Origin: Toxotes chatareus
Taxonomy: Eukaryota > Chordata > Actinopteri > Toxotidae
Direction: 5' to 3'
Length of the DNA: 64,000 nt
Assembly (NCBI GenBank): GCA_016801885.1
Contig: CM028882.1
Coordinates: 22,027,047-22,091,046, forward strand
Shown: one piece after another, positions 32,559 to 47,500 of the stretch
Layout: every line of letters starts with the position of its first letter
How positions within the stretch are numbered: position 1 is the first letter of the stretch
Translations under genes and position numbers: made by a program
The notes under the pieces: model-generated
What the model was told of the DNA's origin: nothing
The model's database searches: none
What the model saw: the letters and a program-made list of their open reading frames with translations, nothing else

Positions 32559-35500
32559 GTGAATGCAAGTATTTCATCTTTGTACTCTGTGTTGAAAATG
32601 ATGAAGTCTTAAAACTAATGTGATTCCTCTCTTGTCTGCACAGTTGTTGCTGCCCTTGTTTTGTTGCTGGTGAACGTGCAGCTCAGCTGCTCTTGTGATG
32701 AAGAAGGAACCGTCATGATCTGCCAGAACATCCCTTCACGTGAGAACTTTTGCTTTGGTTCATAATGTTTAATAATAAGCCACAGAAGCAGACTTTCAAA
32801 CACACACACTGAGCTGATGATGCTGGATTTTGATGGGACCTTTCTTACCACAGCTTTTTGAATATGTAGTAAGACAAAGAATCAGTGCAGCTCCTCTGTC
32901 GGCTCTGTGAATCTTTAACACTCTGGAAAACTGGAAAAGCTGAAAAAGTTGAGGTCCAGACGACTATTTTGATCTTTTCCAGTCATGATGAACTAAATAA
33001 CTCATGAATGAGTAAAGGTATTTGTTGGAAGGTTTTGTCACATGGTGAACATGAAAATGTTGGTTAATTTCTTGTGTGTGGTGTAAGCAGAAAGGTCAAG
33101 ATACTGATATGATGTTATATCACATGTATTTGTAGTGTTGGATGAACAAAGCTGAAAAATGAGAGATGTATTTTGAACGTTTAGCCATGAACGGTAACAT
33201 GTATGCTACTTGTTGTCATATCTGTACAATTTAAACTATCAGTGATGCAAGGTAGCACCTAACACTGAGTGCAGTTCAGGCTGAGCTGATTTTGGCAGTA
33301 GACAAAGATCTCCCAGATTTTTAGCAAATGTCATGTCAGCCCTACTAGTAGTTGTTGATATTTCAGTCTGGACCAAAAGGGATGATCCAGCCGAGCTGGC
33401 GTGTAAATAAAATCTTTGCATTAAAAATGTTAGCATTATATTTCTCAAATTTCTCCTAATGTATCCTAGGATTGTCATGAAAGTTGTGCTGTGTGTTACA
33501 CAGCCTTAGCAAGGAACATTATGACACTGACATCCACAGATTGAACTTTCTTTGATCACAGTTTTTTTTTCGTGCACGAACTTAACTGTAATTTTGATTT
33601 TCGTAGATTTCAGCCCTGGCTTTTTGACGCTGGTGATGTATGTGAATGGTATTGGGGAGATCAACTCCACCGTGTTTCGCAGCAACAGCCTGAACTCCGT
33701 CACCAGGCTCAGGATCGACAACGCCGGCGTCACGGGAATCGCTGAAGCAGCCTTCAGCTCTTTCCACAACCTCACAAGGGTCAGTTTAGAGAAGAATGCG
33801 GTGACAGAGGTGAACTCGGACTGGTTCGGCCGGCCTGCTCTCCTCAGCGAGCTCAGCCTCGCGGAAAACCAGATCGAAGCCGTGAACGGGTCCATGCTTC
33901 ACGGGCTTATTAGCCTCAAAAAGCTCAGTCTGAGTCAAAACAGAATCAGAACCATCGATCCAAACAGTTTTCGCTCTCAGACCAACTTGACAGAGTTAGA
34001 CTTGTCTGAGAACAGGATGACCCGGGTCTCACCGCAGGTCTTCGGGCCTCTCAGGTCCACCAGGATCAGACTAGATGGGAACCCCTGGGACTGTTCCTGT
34101 GGAGCTGAAGACTTTGTTGACTTCCTAAAAGGTTTGTGACAAATGAGCAATGTTGTGCAAGTTCACACTAAACAAGAACTAGTTCAAAGTTCAGTTCGAA
34201 CAGATTAAAGTGAACTAGTTCAAGTTCATAGTTCACATTTATTAATTTTGAACTAAGTTCATAGACTCCAGAATAAACGGTTCGAGTTCATTTTTTTTCA
34301 TGTTTTTTTTTAATGAGCACCTTCGAGCTATTCTTGTTCAATCTCTGACTGACTTGCCCATCCATCCCCAGCCCTCAATTATTGCCTCCTCTCACTTCCC
34401 AAACCAAATGAACTGTACTGTGCACTACTAGAGAATCATAGAAACAGATTACTTTTAAAAGTCAAGAAAAAGCAATGTCAGTATATGTTTTACCTCTTAA
34501 ACAATGTGTCATACTGGACAGAAAGTGAAAAATAGGTGCAGCAAAGGCATACTGTAGATGCAATATAACTTTTATTTAGCCTGCATGAACCAAATTATGC
34601 AATCTTGTTTTGGATTTTGAATTCTTTATGCAAATCTGTCTGTTCCCGGCCGGTGGTCAGAACATTTTTTTACCCTATAAAATGCAGTATCAGTGTACCG
34701 CAGCAGCATGTCCTCTCAGCCACAGGTGGCACAGAGTGGAACGTAACCAAAAGGGTAGTTGTAGGTTTCAGCAGTGAGGATCACTTCTGCGTTCGCGTTT
34801 CTCGGCTGCCGCTGGGGGATGGCTCCAGAAGTGAGCAATTCTCCATTGACCCCCATGTTAAAATAGCCAACTTTACAGCCTAAAATGTTTCTATATGTAT
34901 TCTGTTGCAGAATACAGAATACATGCCCAAAAAAGTAATTTGTTACATATTCCATTACTCAATCTGAGTAACGTATTCTGAATACTTGGATTACTTCCAC
35001 ATTGAATTTGTTCTGTGTGTTCTTATGCTCTGTCTGAATGTGTTAGGTCCAAGACACCCTGAAACTGCAATATATTATCATTTTCTGAGCAACAATGTAA
35101 CTGTATTCTGAATACTATCTATTTAAAATGTAACTGTAATAGAATACAGTTACTCATAATTTGTATTCTGAATTATTACTGTATTCCGTTACTCCCCAAC
35201 ACTGTATGTGTGTGTGTGCGCGAGGAGAACAGAGGCAAAAAGACTGGCAAAATTCTGTTCAATTTCTGCTTTGGTAGCATGAAAACATGCCGATAAGGCC
35301 GATTTTGACGCCTTCCTATAGTATGACGTTTTTTATGACATTTTGAGGTCAAAAAAATGTTCTACTTTTTTTGGCCGATTTTGACGCCTTACTATACTAT
35401 GACGTTTTTTATGACATTTTGAGGTCAAAAAAAATTTTGACTTTTTTGGCGAAAAAAAACGCCTTACTATACTATGACGTTTTTTATGACATTTTGAGGT

Positions 35501-38500
35501 CAAAAAAATTTTGACTTTTTGGCGAAAAAGCGCCTTTACTATACTATGACGTTTTTTATGACATTTTGAGGTCAAAAATTTTTTGACTTTTTTTTGGCGA
35601 TTTTGACGCCTTTTACTATACTATGACGTTTTTTTATGACATTTTGAGGTCAAAAATTTTTTGACTTTTTTTGGCCGATTTTGACGCCTTACTATATTAT
35701 GCGTTTTTATGACATTTTGAGGTCAAAAAAAATTTTTGACTTTTTGGCCAAAAAACGCCTTACTATACTATACTATGACGTTTTTTATGACATTTTGAGG
35801 TCAAAAAAAAATTTGACTTTTTTTGGCCGATTTTGATGCCTTGCTATACTATGACGTTTTTTATGACATTTTGAGGTCAAAAAAATTTTTGACTTTTTTT
35901 GGCCGATTTTGACGCCTTACTATGCTATGACGTTTTTTATGACATTTTGAGGTAAACAAAATTTTTTACTTTTTTTGGCCGAAAAAAACGCCTTACTATA
36001 CTATGACGTTTTTTATGACATTTTGAGGTCAAAAAATTTTTTGACTTTTTGGAAAAAAAAACGCCTTACTATACTATGACGTTTTTTATGACATTTTGAG
36101 GTGAAGAAAATTTTTGACTTTTTTTGGCCGAAAAAAACGCCTTACTATATTATGACATTTTGAGGTAAAAATTTTTTTTGACTTTTTTTGGCCAAAAAAA
36201 ACGCCTTACTATACTATGACGTTTTTTATGACATTTTGAGGTCAAAAAAAAATTTGACTTTTTTTGGCCGATTTTGACGCCTTGCTATACTATGACGTTT
36301 TTTATGACATTTTGAGGTCAAAAATTTTTGACTTTTTTTGGCCGAAAAAAACGCCTTACTATACTATGACGTTTTTAATGACATTTTGAGGTCAAAAAAA
36401 ATTTTGACTTTTTTTGGCCGATTTTGACGCCTTACTATACTATGACGTTTTTTATGACAGTTTGAGGTAAAAAAAAATTTGACTTTTTTCGGCCGATTTT
36501 GACGCCTTACTATACTATGACGTTTTTTATGACATTTTGAGGTCAAAAAAAATTTTGACTTTTTTTGTCCGATTTTGACGCCTTTTTTTACTATACTATG
36601 ACGTTTTTTTTATGACATTTTGAGGTCAAAAAAAAATTTGACTTTTTTTGGCCGATTTTGACGCCTTGCTATACTATGACGTTTTTTATGACATTTTGAG
36701 GTCAAAAATTTTTTTGACTTTTTTTGGCCGATTTTGACGCCTTACTATGCTATGACGTTTTTTATGACATTTTGAGGTAAACAAAATTTTTTACTTTTTT
36801 GGCCGGAAAAAACGCCTTACTATACTATGACGTTTTTTATGACATTTTGAGGTCAAAATTTTGACTTTTTTTTTTTTTAGCCTTAAAAAAAACGTTTTTA
36901 CTATACTATACTATGACGTTTTTTTATGACATTTTGAGGTCAAAAATTTTTGACTTTTTTTGGCCGATTTTGACGCCTTACTATACTATGAGCGTTTTTT
37001 ATGACATTTTGAGGTAAAAAAAAAAAGTTGACTTTTTTGGCGATTTTGACGCTACTATACTACTATACTATGACGTTTTTTATGGCATTTTGAGGTCAAA
37101 AAAATGTTTGACTTTTTTTGGCCGATTTTGACGCCTTACTATACTATGACGTTTTTTATGACATTTTGAGGTCAAAAAAAATTTTGACTTTTGGCGAAAA
37201 AACGCGCCTTACTATACTATGACGTTTTTTATGACATTTTGAGGTCAAAAAAATTTTGACTTTTTTTGGCCAAAAAAAACGCCTTACTATATTATGACGT
37301 TTTTTATGACATTTTGAGGTCAAAAAATTTTTTGACTCTTTTTGGCCGAAAAAAACGCCTTACTATACTATGACGTTTTTTATGACATTTTGAGGTCAAA
37401 AAATTTTTTGACTCTTTTTGGCCAATTTTGATGCCTTACTATACTATGACGTTTTTTATGACATTTTGAGGTCAAAAAATTTTTTGACTTTTTTTGGCCG
37501 AAAAAAACGCCTTACTATACTATGACGTTTTTTATGACATTTTGAGGTCAAAAAAAATTTTGACTTTTTCTGGCCGATTTTGACGCCTTACTATACTATG
37601 ACGTTTTTTACGACAATTTGAAGTAAAAAAAAATTTGACTTTTTTTGGCCAAAAAAAACGCATTACTATATTATGACTTTTTTTATGACATTTTGAGGTC
37701 AAAAAAAATTTTGACTTTTTTTGGCCGAAAAAAACGCCTTACTATACTATGATGTTTTTTATGACATTTTGAGGTCAAAAAATGTTTTGACTTTTTTGGC
37801 CGATTTTGACGCTTCTATTTACTATACTATGGCGTTTTTTATGACATTTTGAGGTCAAAAAAAATTTTGACTTTTTTTGGCCGATTTTGACGCTTTTACT
37901 ATACTATGGCGTTTTTTATGACATTTTGAGGTAAAAAAAAAAGTTGACTTTTTTGGCCGATTTTGACATACTTTTTACTATACTATGACGTTTTTTATGA
38001 CATTTTGAGGTCAAAAAAATGTTTGACTTTTTTGGCCGATTTTGACGCCTTACTATACTATGAGCGTTTTTTATGACATTTTGAGGTGAAAAAATTTTTG
38101 ACTTTTTTTGGCGAAAAAAGCTTACTATACTATATATTATGACATTTTGAGGTAAAAATTTTTTTGACTTTTTGGCCAAAAAAACGCCTTACTATACTAT
38201 GCGTTTTTTATGACATTTTGAGGTCAAAAAATTTTTGACTTTTTTGGCCGATTTTGACGCCTTGCTATACTATGACGTTTTTATGACATTTTGAGGTCAA
38301 AAAATTTTTGACTTTTTTGGCGAAAAAAAACGCAGCCTTACTATACTATGGCGCGTTTTTAATGACATTTTGAGGTCAAAAAAATTTTGACTTTTTTTGG
38401 CCGATTTTGACATACTTACTATACTATGCGTTTTTTATGACAGTTTGAGGTAAAAAAAATTTGACTTTTTCGGCCGATTTTGACGCCTTACTATACTATA

Positions 38501-41500
38501 GCGATTTTTTTATGACATTTTGAGGTCAAAAAAATTTTTGACTTTTTTTTGTCCGATTTTGACTATGAGTTTTTTATACTATACTATGGCGTTTTTTATG
38601 ACATTTTGAGGTCAAAAAAAATTTGACTTTTTTTTGGCGATTTTGACGCCTTGCTATACTATAGCGTTTTTTATGACATTTTGAGGTCAAAAAATTTTTT
38701 GACTTTTTTTTGGCCGATTTTGACGCCTTACTATGCTATAGCGTTTTTTTATGACATTTTGAGGTAAAAAAAATTTTTTTACTTTTTGGCGAAAAAAACG
38801 CCTACTACTATACTATGACGTTTTTTATGACATTTTGAGGTCAAAAAATTTTTGACTTTTTTTTGGAAAAAAAAAACGCCTTACTATACTATGACGTTTT
38901 TTATGACATTTTGAGGTGAAAAAAATTTTGACTTTTTTTGGCCGAAAAAAACGGCTATACTATACTATAGCGCGTTTTTATGACATTTTGAGGTCAAAAA
39001 TTTTTTTTTTGACTTTTTGGCCAAAAAAACGCGCCTTACTATACTATGGCGTTTTTTATGACATTTTGAGGTCAAAAAAAATTTTGACTTTTTTGGCCGA
39101 TTTTGACGCCTTACTATACTATAGCGTTTTTTATGACATTTTGAGGTCAAAAAATTTTTGACTTTTTTTGGCCGATTTTGACGCCTTACTATACTATGGC
39201 GTTTTTATGACATTTTGAGGTCAAAAAAAATTTTGATTTTTTTTGTTTTTTATGACATTTTGAGGTCAAAAAAATTTTTGACTTTTACTATACTATATAC
39301 TATGACGTTTTTTATGACAGTTTGAGGTCAAAAAATTTTGACTTTTTGGCCGATTTTGACGCCTTTACTATACTATAGCGCGTTTTTATGACATTTTGAG
39401 GTCAAAAAATTTTTGACTTTTTTTTGTCCGATTTTGACGCCTTACTATACTATGCGTTTTTTATGACATTTTGAGGTAAAAAAATTGTGACTTTTTTTTG
39501 TCCGATTTTGACGCTTTTTGGCTTACTATACTATAGCGTTTTTTTTATGACATTTTGAGGTCAAAAAAAATTTTTTGACTTTTTTTGGCCGATTTTGACG
39601 CCTTACTATACTATGACGTTTTTTATGACATTTTGAGGTCAAAAATATTTTTGACTTTTTTTGGCCGATTTTGACGCCTTACTATATTATGACGTTTTTT
39701 ATGACATTTTGAGGTCTATGATGTTTTTTATGAAATTTTGAGGTCAAAAAAATTTTGACTTTTTTTGGCAGATTTTGACGCCTTACTATACTATGACGTT
39801 TTTTATGACATTTTGAGGTCAAAATTTTTTTTGACTTTTTTGGCCGAAAAAACGCCTTACTATACTATAGCGTTTTTTATGACATTTTGAGGTCAAAAAT
39901 TTTTTGACTTTTTTTTATTGAAAAAAAACGCCTACTATACTATGGCGTTTTTTATGACATTTTGAGGTCAAAAAAATATTTTGACTTTTTTTTGGCCGAT
40001 TTTGACGCCTTACTATACTATGCGTTTTTTTATGACATTTTGAGGTCAAAAATTTTTTGACTTTTTTTTGGCCGATTTTGCGCCTTACTACTACTATGGC
40101 GTTTTTTATGACATTTTGAGGTCAAAAAATTTTTTTGACTTTTTTTTGGCCGATTTTGATGCCTTACTATACTATGATTTTTTTATGACATTTTGAGGTT
40201 AAAAATTTTTGACTTTTTGACTTTTTGGCGAAAAAAACGCGCCTTACTATACTATGACGTTTTTTTATGACATTTTGAGGTCAAAAAATTTTTGACTTTT
40301 TTTGGCCGATTTTGACGCCTTACTATACTATGCGCGTTTTTATGACATTTTGAGGTCAAAAAAATTTTTGACTTTTTTGGCGAAAAAACGCCTTACTATA
40401 CTATGGCGTTTTTTATGACATTTTGAGGTCAAAAAAAAAATTTTGACTTTTTTTGGCCGATTTTGACGCTGTTACTATACTATGGCGTTTTTTATGACAT
40501 TTTGAGGTCAAAAAATTTTTGACTTTTTTTGGCGATTTTGACGCCTTACTATACTATGGCGTTTTTTATGACATTTTGAGGTCAAAAAAATTTTTGACTT
40601 TTTTGGCCGATTTTGACGCCTTACTATACTATAGCGTTTTTTTATGACATTTTGAGGTCAAAAATTTTTTGACTTTTTTTGGCGATTTTGGCGCCTTACT
40701 ATACTATGGCGTTTTTTATGACATTTTGAGGTCAAAAATTTTTTGACTTTTTGGCCAATTTTGACGCTTACTTACTATACTATGGCGTTTTTTTTTATGA
40801 CATTTTGAGGTCAAAAACTATAGCGTTTTTTTTGACTTTTTTGGTCAAAAAAAAACGCCTTACTATACTATACTATTTTTTTTTTATGACATTTTGAGGT
40901 CAAAAATTTTTTTTTGACTTTTTTGGCCGAAAAAAACGCGCTTACTATACTATGGCGTTTTTTATGACATTTTGAGGTCAAAAATTTTTTTTGACTTTTT
41001 TGCGATTTTGACGCCTTACTATACTATACTATTTTTTTATGACATTTTGAGGTCAAAAAATTTTTTGACATTTTGAGGTTTTTTGGCGATTTTGGCCTTA
41101 CTATACTATGGCGTTTTTTATGACATTTTGAGGTCAAAAAATTTTTTTGACTTTTTGGCCGATTTTGACGCCTTACTATACTATGGCGTTTTTTTATGAC
41201 ATTTTGAGGTCAAAAAAATTTTTTGACTTTTTTGGCGAAAAAACCTTACTATACTATGGCGTTTTTTTTATGACATTTTGAGGTCAAAAAATTTTTGACT
41301 TTTTGGCGAAAAAAGCCTTACTATACTATAAGCGTTTTTTATGACATTTTGAGGTCAAAATTTTTTTGACTTTTTTGGCCGAAAAAGCGCCTATACTATA
41401 CTATGATTTTTTTATGACATTTTGAGGTCAAAAAATTTTTTTGTTTTTTTTTTGGCGATTTTGACGCCTTACTATACTATAGCGTTTTTTATGACATTTT

Positions 41501-44500
41501 GAGGTCAAAAAAAAATTTTTTGACTTTTTTGGCGATTTTGACGCCTTACTATACTATGGCGTTTTTTATGACATTTTGAGGTCAAAAAAATTTTTGACTT
41601 TTTTTGGCCGATTTTGGCCTATACTATACTATAGCGTTTTTTATGACATTTTGAGGTCAAAAAATTTTTTTGACTTTTTTTTGGCCGATTTTGACGCGCG
41701 CTTACTATACTATGGCGTTTTTTTATGACATTTTGAGGTCAAAAATTTTTTGACTTTTTTGGCCGATTTTGACGCCTTACTATACTATGGCGTTTTTTTA
41801 TGACATTTTGAGGTCAAAAAAAATTTTTTGACTTTTTTTGGCCGATTTTGACGCCTTACTATACTATGAGCGTTTTTTATGACATTTTGAGGTCAAAAAA
41901 TTTTTTGACTTTTTTGCCGATTTTGACGCCTTACTATACTATACTATTATGTTTTTTATGACATTTTGAGGTCAAAACTATGACGTTTTTTTTTGACATT
42001 TTGAGGTCAAAATTTTTTTGACTTTTTTGGCGGCGAAAAAAACGCCTTACTATACTATAGCGTTTTTTATGACATTTTGAGGTCAAAAAATTTTTTGACT
42101 TTTTTGGCGAAAAAAAACGCTTACTATACTATACTATAGCGTTTTTTTATGACATTTTGAGGTCAAAAAAATTTTTTGACTTTTTTTGCCGATTTTGGCG
42201 CCTATACTATACTATGGCGTTTTTTATGACATTTGAGGTCAAAAAAAATTTTGACTTTTTTTTTGGCGATTTTGACGCCTTACTATACTATGACGTTTTT
42301 TATGACATTTTGAGGTCAAAAATTTTTTTTTTTTTTTGGCCGATTTTGGCCTTACTATACTATAGCGTTTTTTATGACATTTTGAGGTCAAAAAATTTTT
42401 GACTTTTGACATTTTGGTCAAAAATTTTTTGACTTTTTTTACGATTTTGGCGCCTATACTATGGCGCGTTTTTATGACATTTTGAGGTCAAAAAAATTTT
42501 TTTGACTTTTTTTTGCCGATTTTGACGCCTTACTATACTATAGCGTTTTTTATGACATTTTGAGTCAAAAAATTTTTTTGACTTTTTTTTGGCCGATTTT
42601 GACGCCTTACTATACTATGGCGTTTTTTATGACATTTTGAGGTCAAAAAAATTTTTTTGACTTTTTTTGGCCGATTTTGACGCCTATACTATACTATATA
42701 TGCGTTTTTTATGACATTTTGAGGTCAAAAAAATTTTTGACTTTTTTTTGCCGATTTTGACTTATACTACTATACTATGGCGTTTTTTTATGACATTTTG
42801 AGGTCAAAAAATTTTTTTTTTTGACGTTTTTTGAATTTTGACTATAAAATTTTTTTGATTTTGGCGGTTTTTTACTATACTATAGCGTTTTTATGACATT
42901 TTGAGGTCAAAAAATTTTTGACTTTTTTTTGGCCGATTTTGACGCCTTACTATACTATGCGTTTTTTATGACATTTTGAGGTCAAAAAAATTTTTTTTTT
43001 GACTTTTTACTATACTAAGCGTTTTTATGACATTTTGAGGTCAAAAAATTTTGACGCTTTTTACTATACTATGGCGTTTTTTATGACATTTTGAGGTCAA
43101 AAAAATTTTTTGACTTTTTTTGGCGAAAAAACGCCTTACTATACTATGGCGTTTTTTATGACATTTTGAGGTCAAAAATTTTTTGACTTTTTTGGCCGAT
43201 TTTGACGCCTTACTATACTATGGCGTTTTTTTATGACATTTTGAGGTCAAAAAATTTTTTTGACTTTTTTTTGGCGATTTTGGCGCGCCTTACTATACTA
43301 TGAGCGTTTTTTATGACATTTTGAGGTCAAAAAATTTTTTGACTTTTTTTTGCCGATTTTGCACGCCTTACTATACTATAGCGTTTTTTATGACATTTTG
43401 AGGTCAAAAAATTTTTTTTTTGACTTTTTTTTGGCGATTTTGGCCTTACTATACTATGGCGTTTTTTTTATGACATTTTGAGGTCAAAAAAAATTTTTTT
43501 GACTTTTTTTTTGCCGATTTTGGCGCCTTACTATACTATAGCGTTTTTTATGACATTTTGAGGTCAAAAAACTTTTTTTTGACTTTTATGGCGCGTTTTA
43601 TGACATTTTGAGGTCAAAAATTTTTTGACTTTTTGGCGATTTTGACATATACTATATACTATGAGCGTTTTTTTATGACATTTTGAGGTCAAAAAATTTT
43701 TGACTTTTTTTGGCGATTTTGACGCCTTACTATACTATGGCGTTTTTTATGACATTTTGAGGTCAAAAAATTTTTTGACTTTTTTGGCGATTTTTTGGCC
43801 TTACTATACTATGGCGTTTTTATGACATTTTGCGTTTTTTATGACATTTTGAGGTCTAAATGGCGTTTTTTGAGGTCAAAAAAATTTTTTTTTTTGGCCG
43901 AAAAAGCGCCTTACTATACTATAGCGTTTTTTATGACATTTTGAGGTCAAAAAATTTTTTGACTTTTTTGGCGATTTTGCGCCTTACTATACTATAGCGT
44001 TTTTTATGACATTTTGAGGTCAAAAAATTTTTTGACTTTTTTTGCCGATTTTGGCGCCTTACTATACTATAGCGTTTTTTTATGACATTTTGAGGTCAAA
44101 AAATTTTTTGACTTTTTTGGCGATTTTGACGCCTTACTATACTATGGCGTTTTTTTATGACATTTTGAGGTCAAAAAATTTTTTGACTTTTTTTGGCGAT
44201 TTTGGCGCCTTACTATACTATAGCGTTTTTTTATGACATTTGAGGTCAAAATTTTTTTGACTTTTTTGGCGATTTGGCGCCTTACTATACTATAGCGTTT
44301 TTTATGACATTTTGAGGTCAAAATTTTTTTTGACTTTTTTTGGCGATTTGGCGCCTTACTATACTATAGCGTTTTTTATGACATTTTGAGGTCAAAAATT
44401 TTTTGACTTTTTTTTGGAAAATTTTGCGCCTTACTATACTATAGCGTTTTTATGACATTTTGAGGTCAAAAATTTTTTTTGACTTTTTTTTGGCGATTTT

Positions 44501-47500
44501 GGCCTTACTATACTATAGCGTTTTTTATGACATTTTGAGGTCAAAAATTTTTTGACTTTTTTGGCGATTTTGGCGCCTTACTATACTATAGCGTTTTTTA
44601 TGACATTTTGAGGTCAAAAAAATTTTTTGACTTTTTTGGCCGATTTTGCAGCGCCTTACTATACTATGATTTTTTATGACATTTTTTTTATGACATTTTG
44701 AGGTCTAAAAGCGTTTTTTTGACATTTTGAGGTCAAAAATTTTTTTGACGCCTTACTATACTATGGCGTTTTTTTATGACATTTTGAGGTCAAAAAAAAT
44801 TTTTTGACTTTTTTTTGGCGATTTTTTGGCCTTACTATACTATAGCGTTTTTTATGACATTTTGAGGTCAAAAAAATTTTTTGACTTTTTGGCGATTTTG
44901 ACGCCTTACTATACTATAGCGTTTTTTATGACATTTTGAGGTCAAAAAATTTTGACTTTTTTTTTGACTATTTTGGCGTTTTTTTGACATTTTGAGGTCA
45001 AAATTTTTTGACTTTTTATACTATACTATGCGCGTTTTTTATGACATTTTGAGGTCAAAATTTTTTTTTGACTTTTTGGCGAAAAAACGCCTTACTATAC
45101 TATAGCGTTTTTTATGACATTTTGAGGTCAAAAAAATTTTTTTGACTTTTTTGGCCGATTTTGGCCTTACTATACTATAGCGTTTTTTATGACATTTTGA
45201 GGTCAAAAATTTTTTTGACTTTTTGGCGAAAAAAACGCCATACTATACTATAGCGTTTTTTATGACATTTTGAGGTCAAAAATTTTTTGACTTTTTTGGC
45301 CGATTTTGGCGCCTTACTATACTAGCGTTTTTTATGACATTTTGAGGTCAAAAAATTTTTTTTTTTTTGGCGATTTTGATTTATACGCGTTTTTACTATA
45401 CTATGGCGTTTTTTTATGACATTTTGAGGTTATGAAAAAATTTTTGACTTTTTTGGCCGATTTTGACGCCTTACTATACTATGGCTTGACATTATTTTGG
45501 TCAAAATTTTTTTTTTTGACATTTTGACGCCTTACTATACTATGGCGTTTTTTTATGACATTTTGAGGTCAAAATTTTTTGACTTTTTGGCGATTTTGGC
45601 GCCTTACTATACTATGGCGTTTTTTTTATGACATTTTGAGTCAAAAAAATTTTTTGACTTTTTTTTGGCGATTTTGGCCGCCTTACTATACTATAGCGTT
45701 TTTTATGACATTTTGAGGTCAAAAAAAATTTTTGACTTTTTTGGCGATTTTGACGCCTTACTATACTATAGCGTTTTTTATGACATTTTGAGGTCAAAAA
45801 ATTTTTTGACTTTTTGGCCGATTTTGACGCCTTACTATACTATAGCGTTTTTTATGACATTTTGAGGTCAAAAAATTTTTGACTTTTTTGGCGATTTTGG
45901 CTTATATACTATACTATGGCGTTTTTTATGACATTTTGAGGTCAAAAATTTTTTGACTTTTTTGGCGATTTTGGCGCCTTACTATACTATGGCGTTTTTT
46001 ATGACATTTTGAGGTCAAAAATTTTTTTGACTTTTTGGCGATTTGGCGCCTTACTATACTATGGCGTTTTTATGACATTTTGAGGTCAAAAATTTTTTTT
46101 GACTTTTTTTGGCGATTTTGGCCTTACTATACTATAGCGTTTTTTATGACATTTTGAGGTCAAAAAAATTTTGACTTTTTTTGGCGATTTTGACGCCTTA
46201 CTATACTATGGCGTTTTTTATGACATTTTGAGGTCAAAAAATTTTTTGACTTTTTTTGGCGATTTTGGCCTATACTATACTATGGCGTTTTATTATGACA
46301 TTTTTATGACACTTTTTGAGGTGGCAAAAAGCGTTTTTATGACTTTTGAGGTCAAAAATTTTTTGACTTTTTTGGCGATTTTACTACTACTACTATGGCG
46401 TTTTTTATGACATTTTGAGGTCAAAAAATTTTTTGACTTTTTTTGGCGATTTTGGCCTATACTATACTATGGCGTTTTTTATGACATTTGAGGTCAAAAA
46501 ATTTTTGACTTTTTTGGCGATTTGGCGCCTTACTATACTATAGCGTTTTTATGACATTTTGAGGTCAAAAATTTTTTGACTTTTTTGGCGATTTTGGCGC
46601 CTATACTATACTATGGCGTTTTTTATGACATTTGAGGTCAAAAAAATTTTTTGACTTTTTTTGGCGATTTTGCGCTATACTATACTATAGCGTTTTTTAT
46701 GACATTTTGAGGTCAAAAAAATTTTTGACTTTTTTTGGCGATTTTGGCGCCTTACTATACTATAGCGTTTTTTTATGACATTTTGAGGTCAAAAAATTTT
46801 TTGACTTTTTTGGCGAAATTTTGACGCCTTACTATACTATAGCGTTTTTTTTATGACATTTTGAGGTCTTAAACTATGGCGTTTTTTATTTTGTCAAAAT
46901 TTTTTGACTTTTTTGGCGATTTTGGCCTTACTATACTATAGCGTTTTTTATGACATTTTGAGGTCAAAAATTTTTTGACTTTTTTTGCGAAAAAACATAC
47001 TACTATACTATAGCGTTTTTATGACATTTTGAGGTCAAAAAAATTTTTTGACTATACTATAGCTATACTATACTATACTATTTTATGACATTTTGAGGTC
47101 AAAAAAATTTTTTGACTTTTTTTTGGCGATTTTGGCGCCTTACTATACTATGGCGTTTTTTATGACATTTTGAGGTCAAAAAATTTTTTTGACTTTTTTG
47201 GCGAAAAAGCGCCTTACTATACTATAGCGTTTTTTATGACATTTTGAGGTCAAAAATTTTTTTGACTTTTTTGGCCGATTTTGGCGCCTTACTATACTAT
47301 GGCGTTTTTTTTATGACATTTTGAGGTCAAAAATTTTTTTTGACTTTTTTGGCGTTTTTTTTGACGCCTTACTATACTATGGCGTTTTTTATGACATTTT
47401 GAGGTCAAAAATTTTTTGACTTTTTTGGCGAAAAGCGCCTTACTATACTATAGCGTTTTTTATGACATTTTGAGGTCAAAAATTTTTTGACTTTTTTTGC

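Noticed and set aside
34605..34883. 92-codon ORF in the left arm of the giant element as a transposase remnant
   Set aside because: No hAT transposase motif is visible; it overlaps sequence that looks like a dispersed non-coding repeat.
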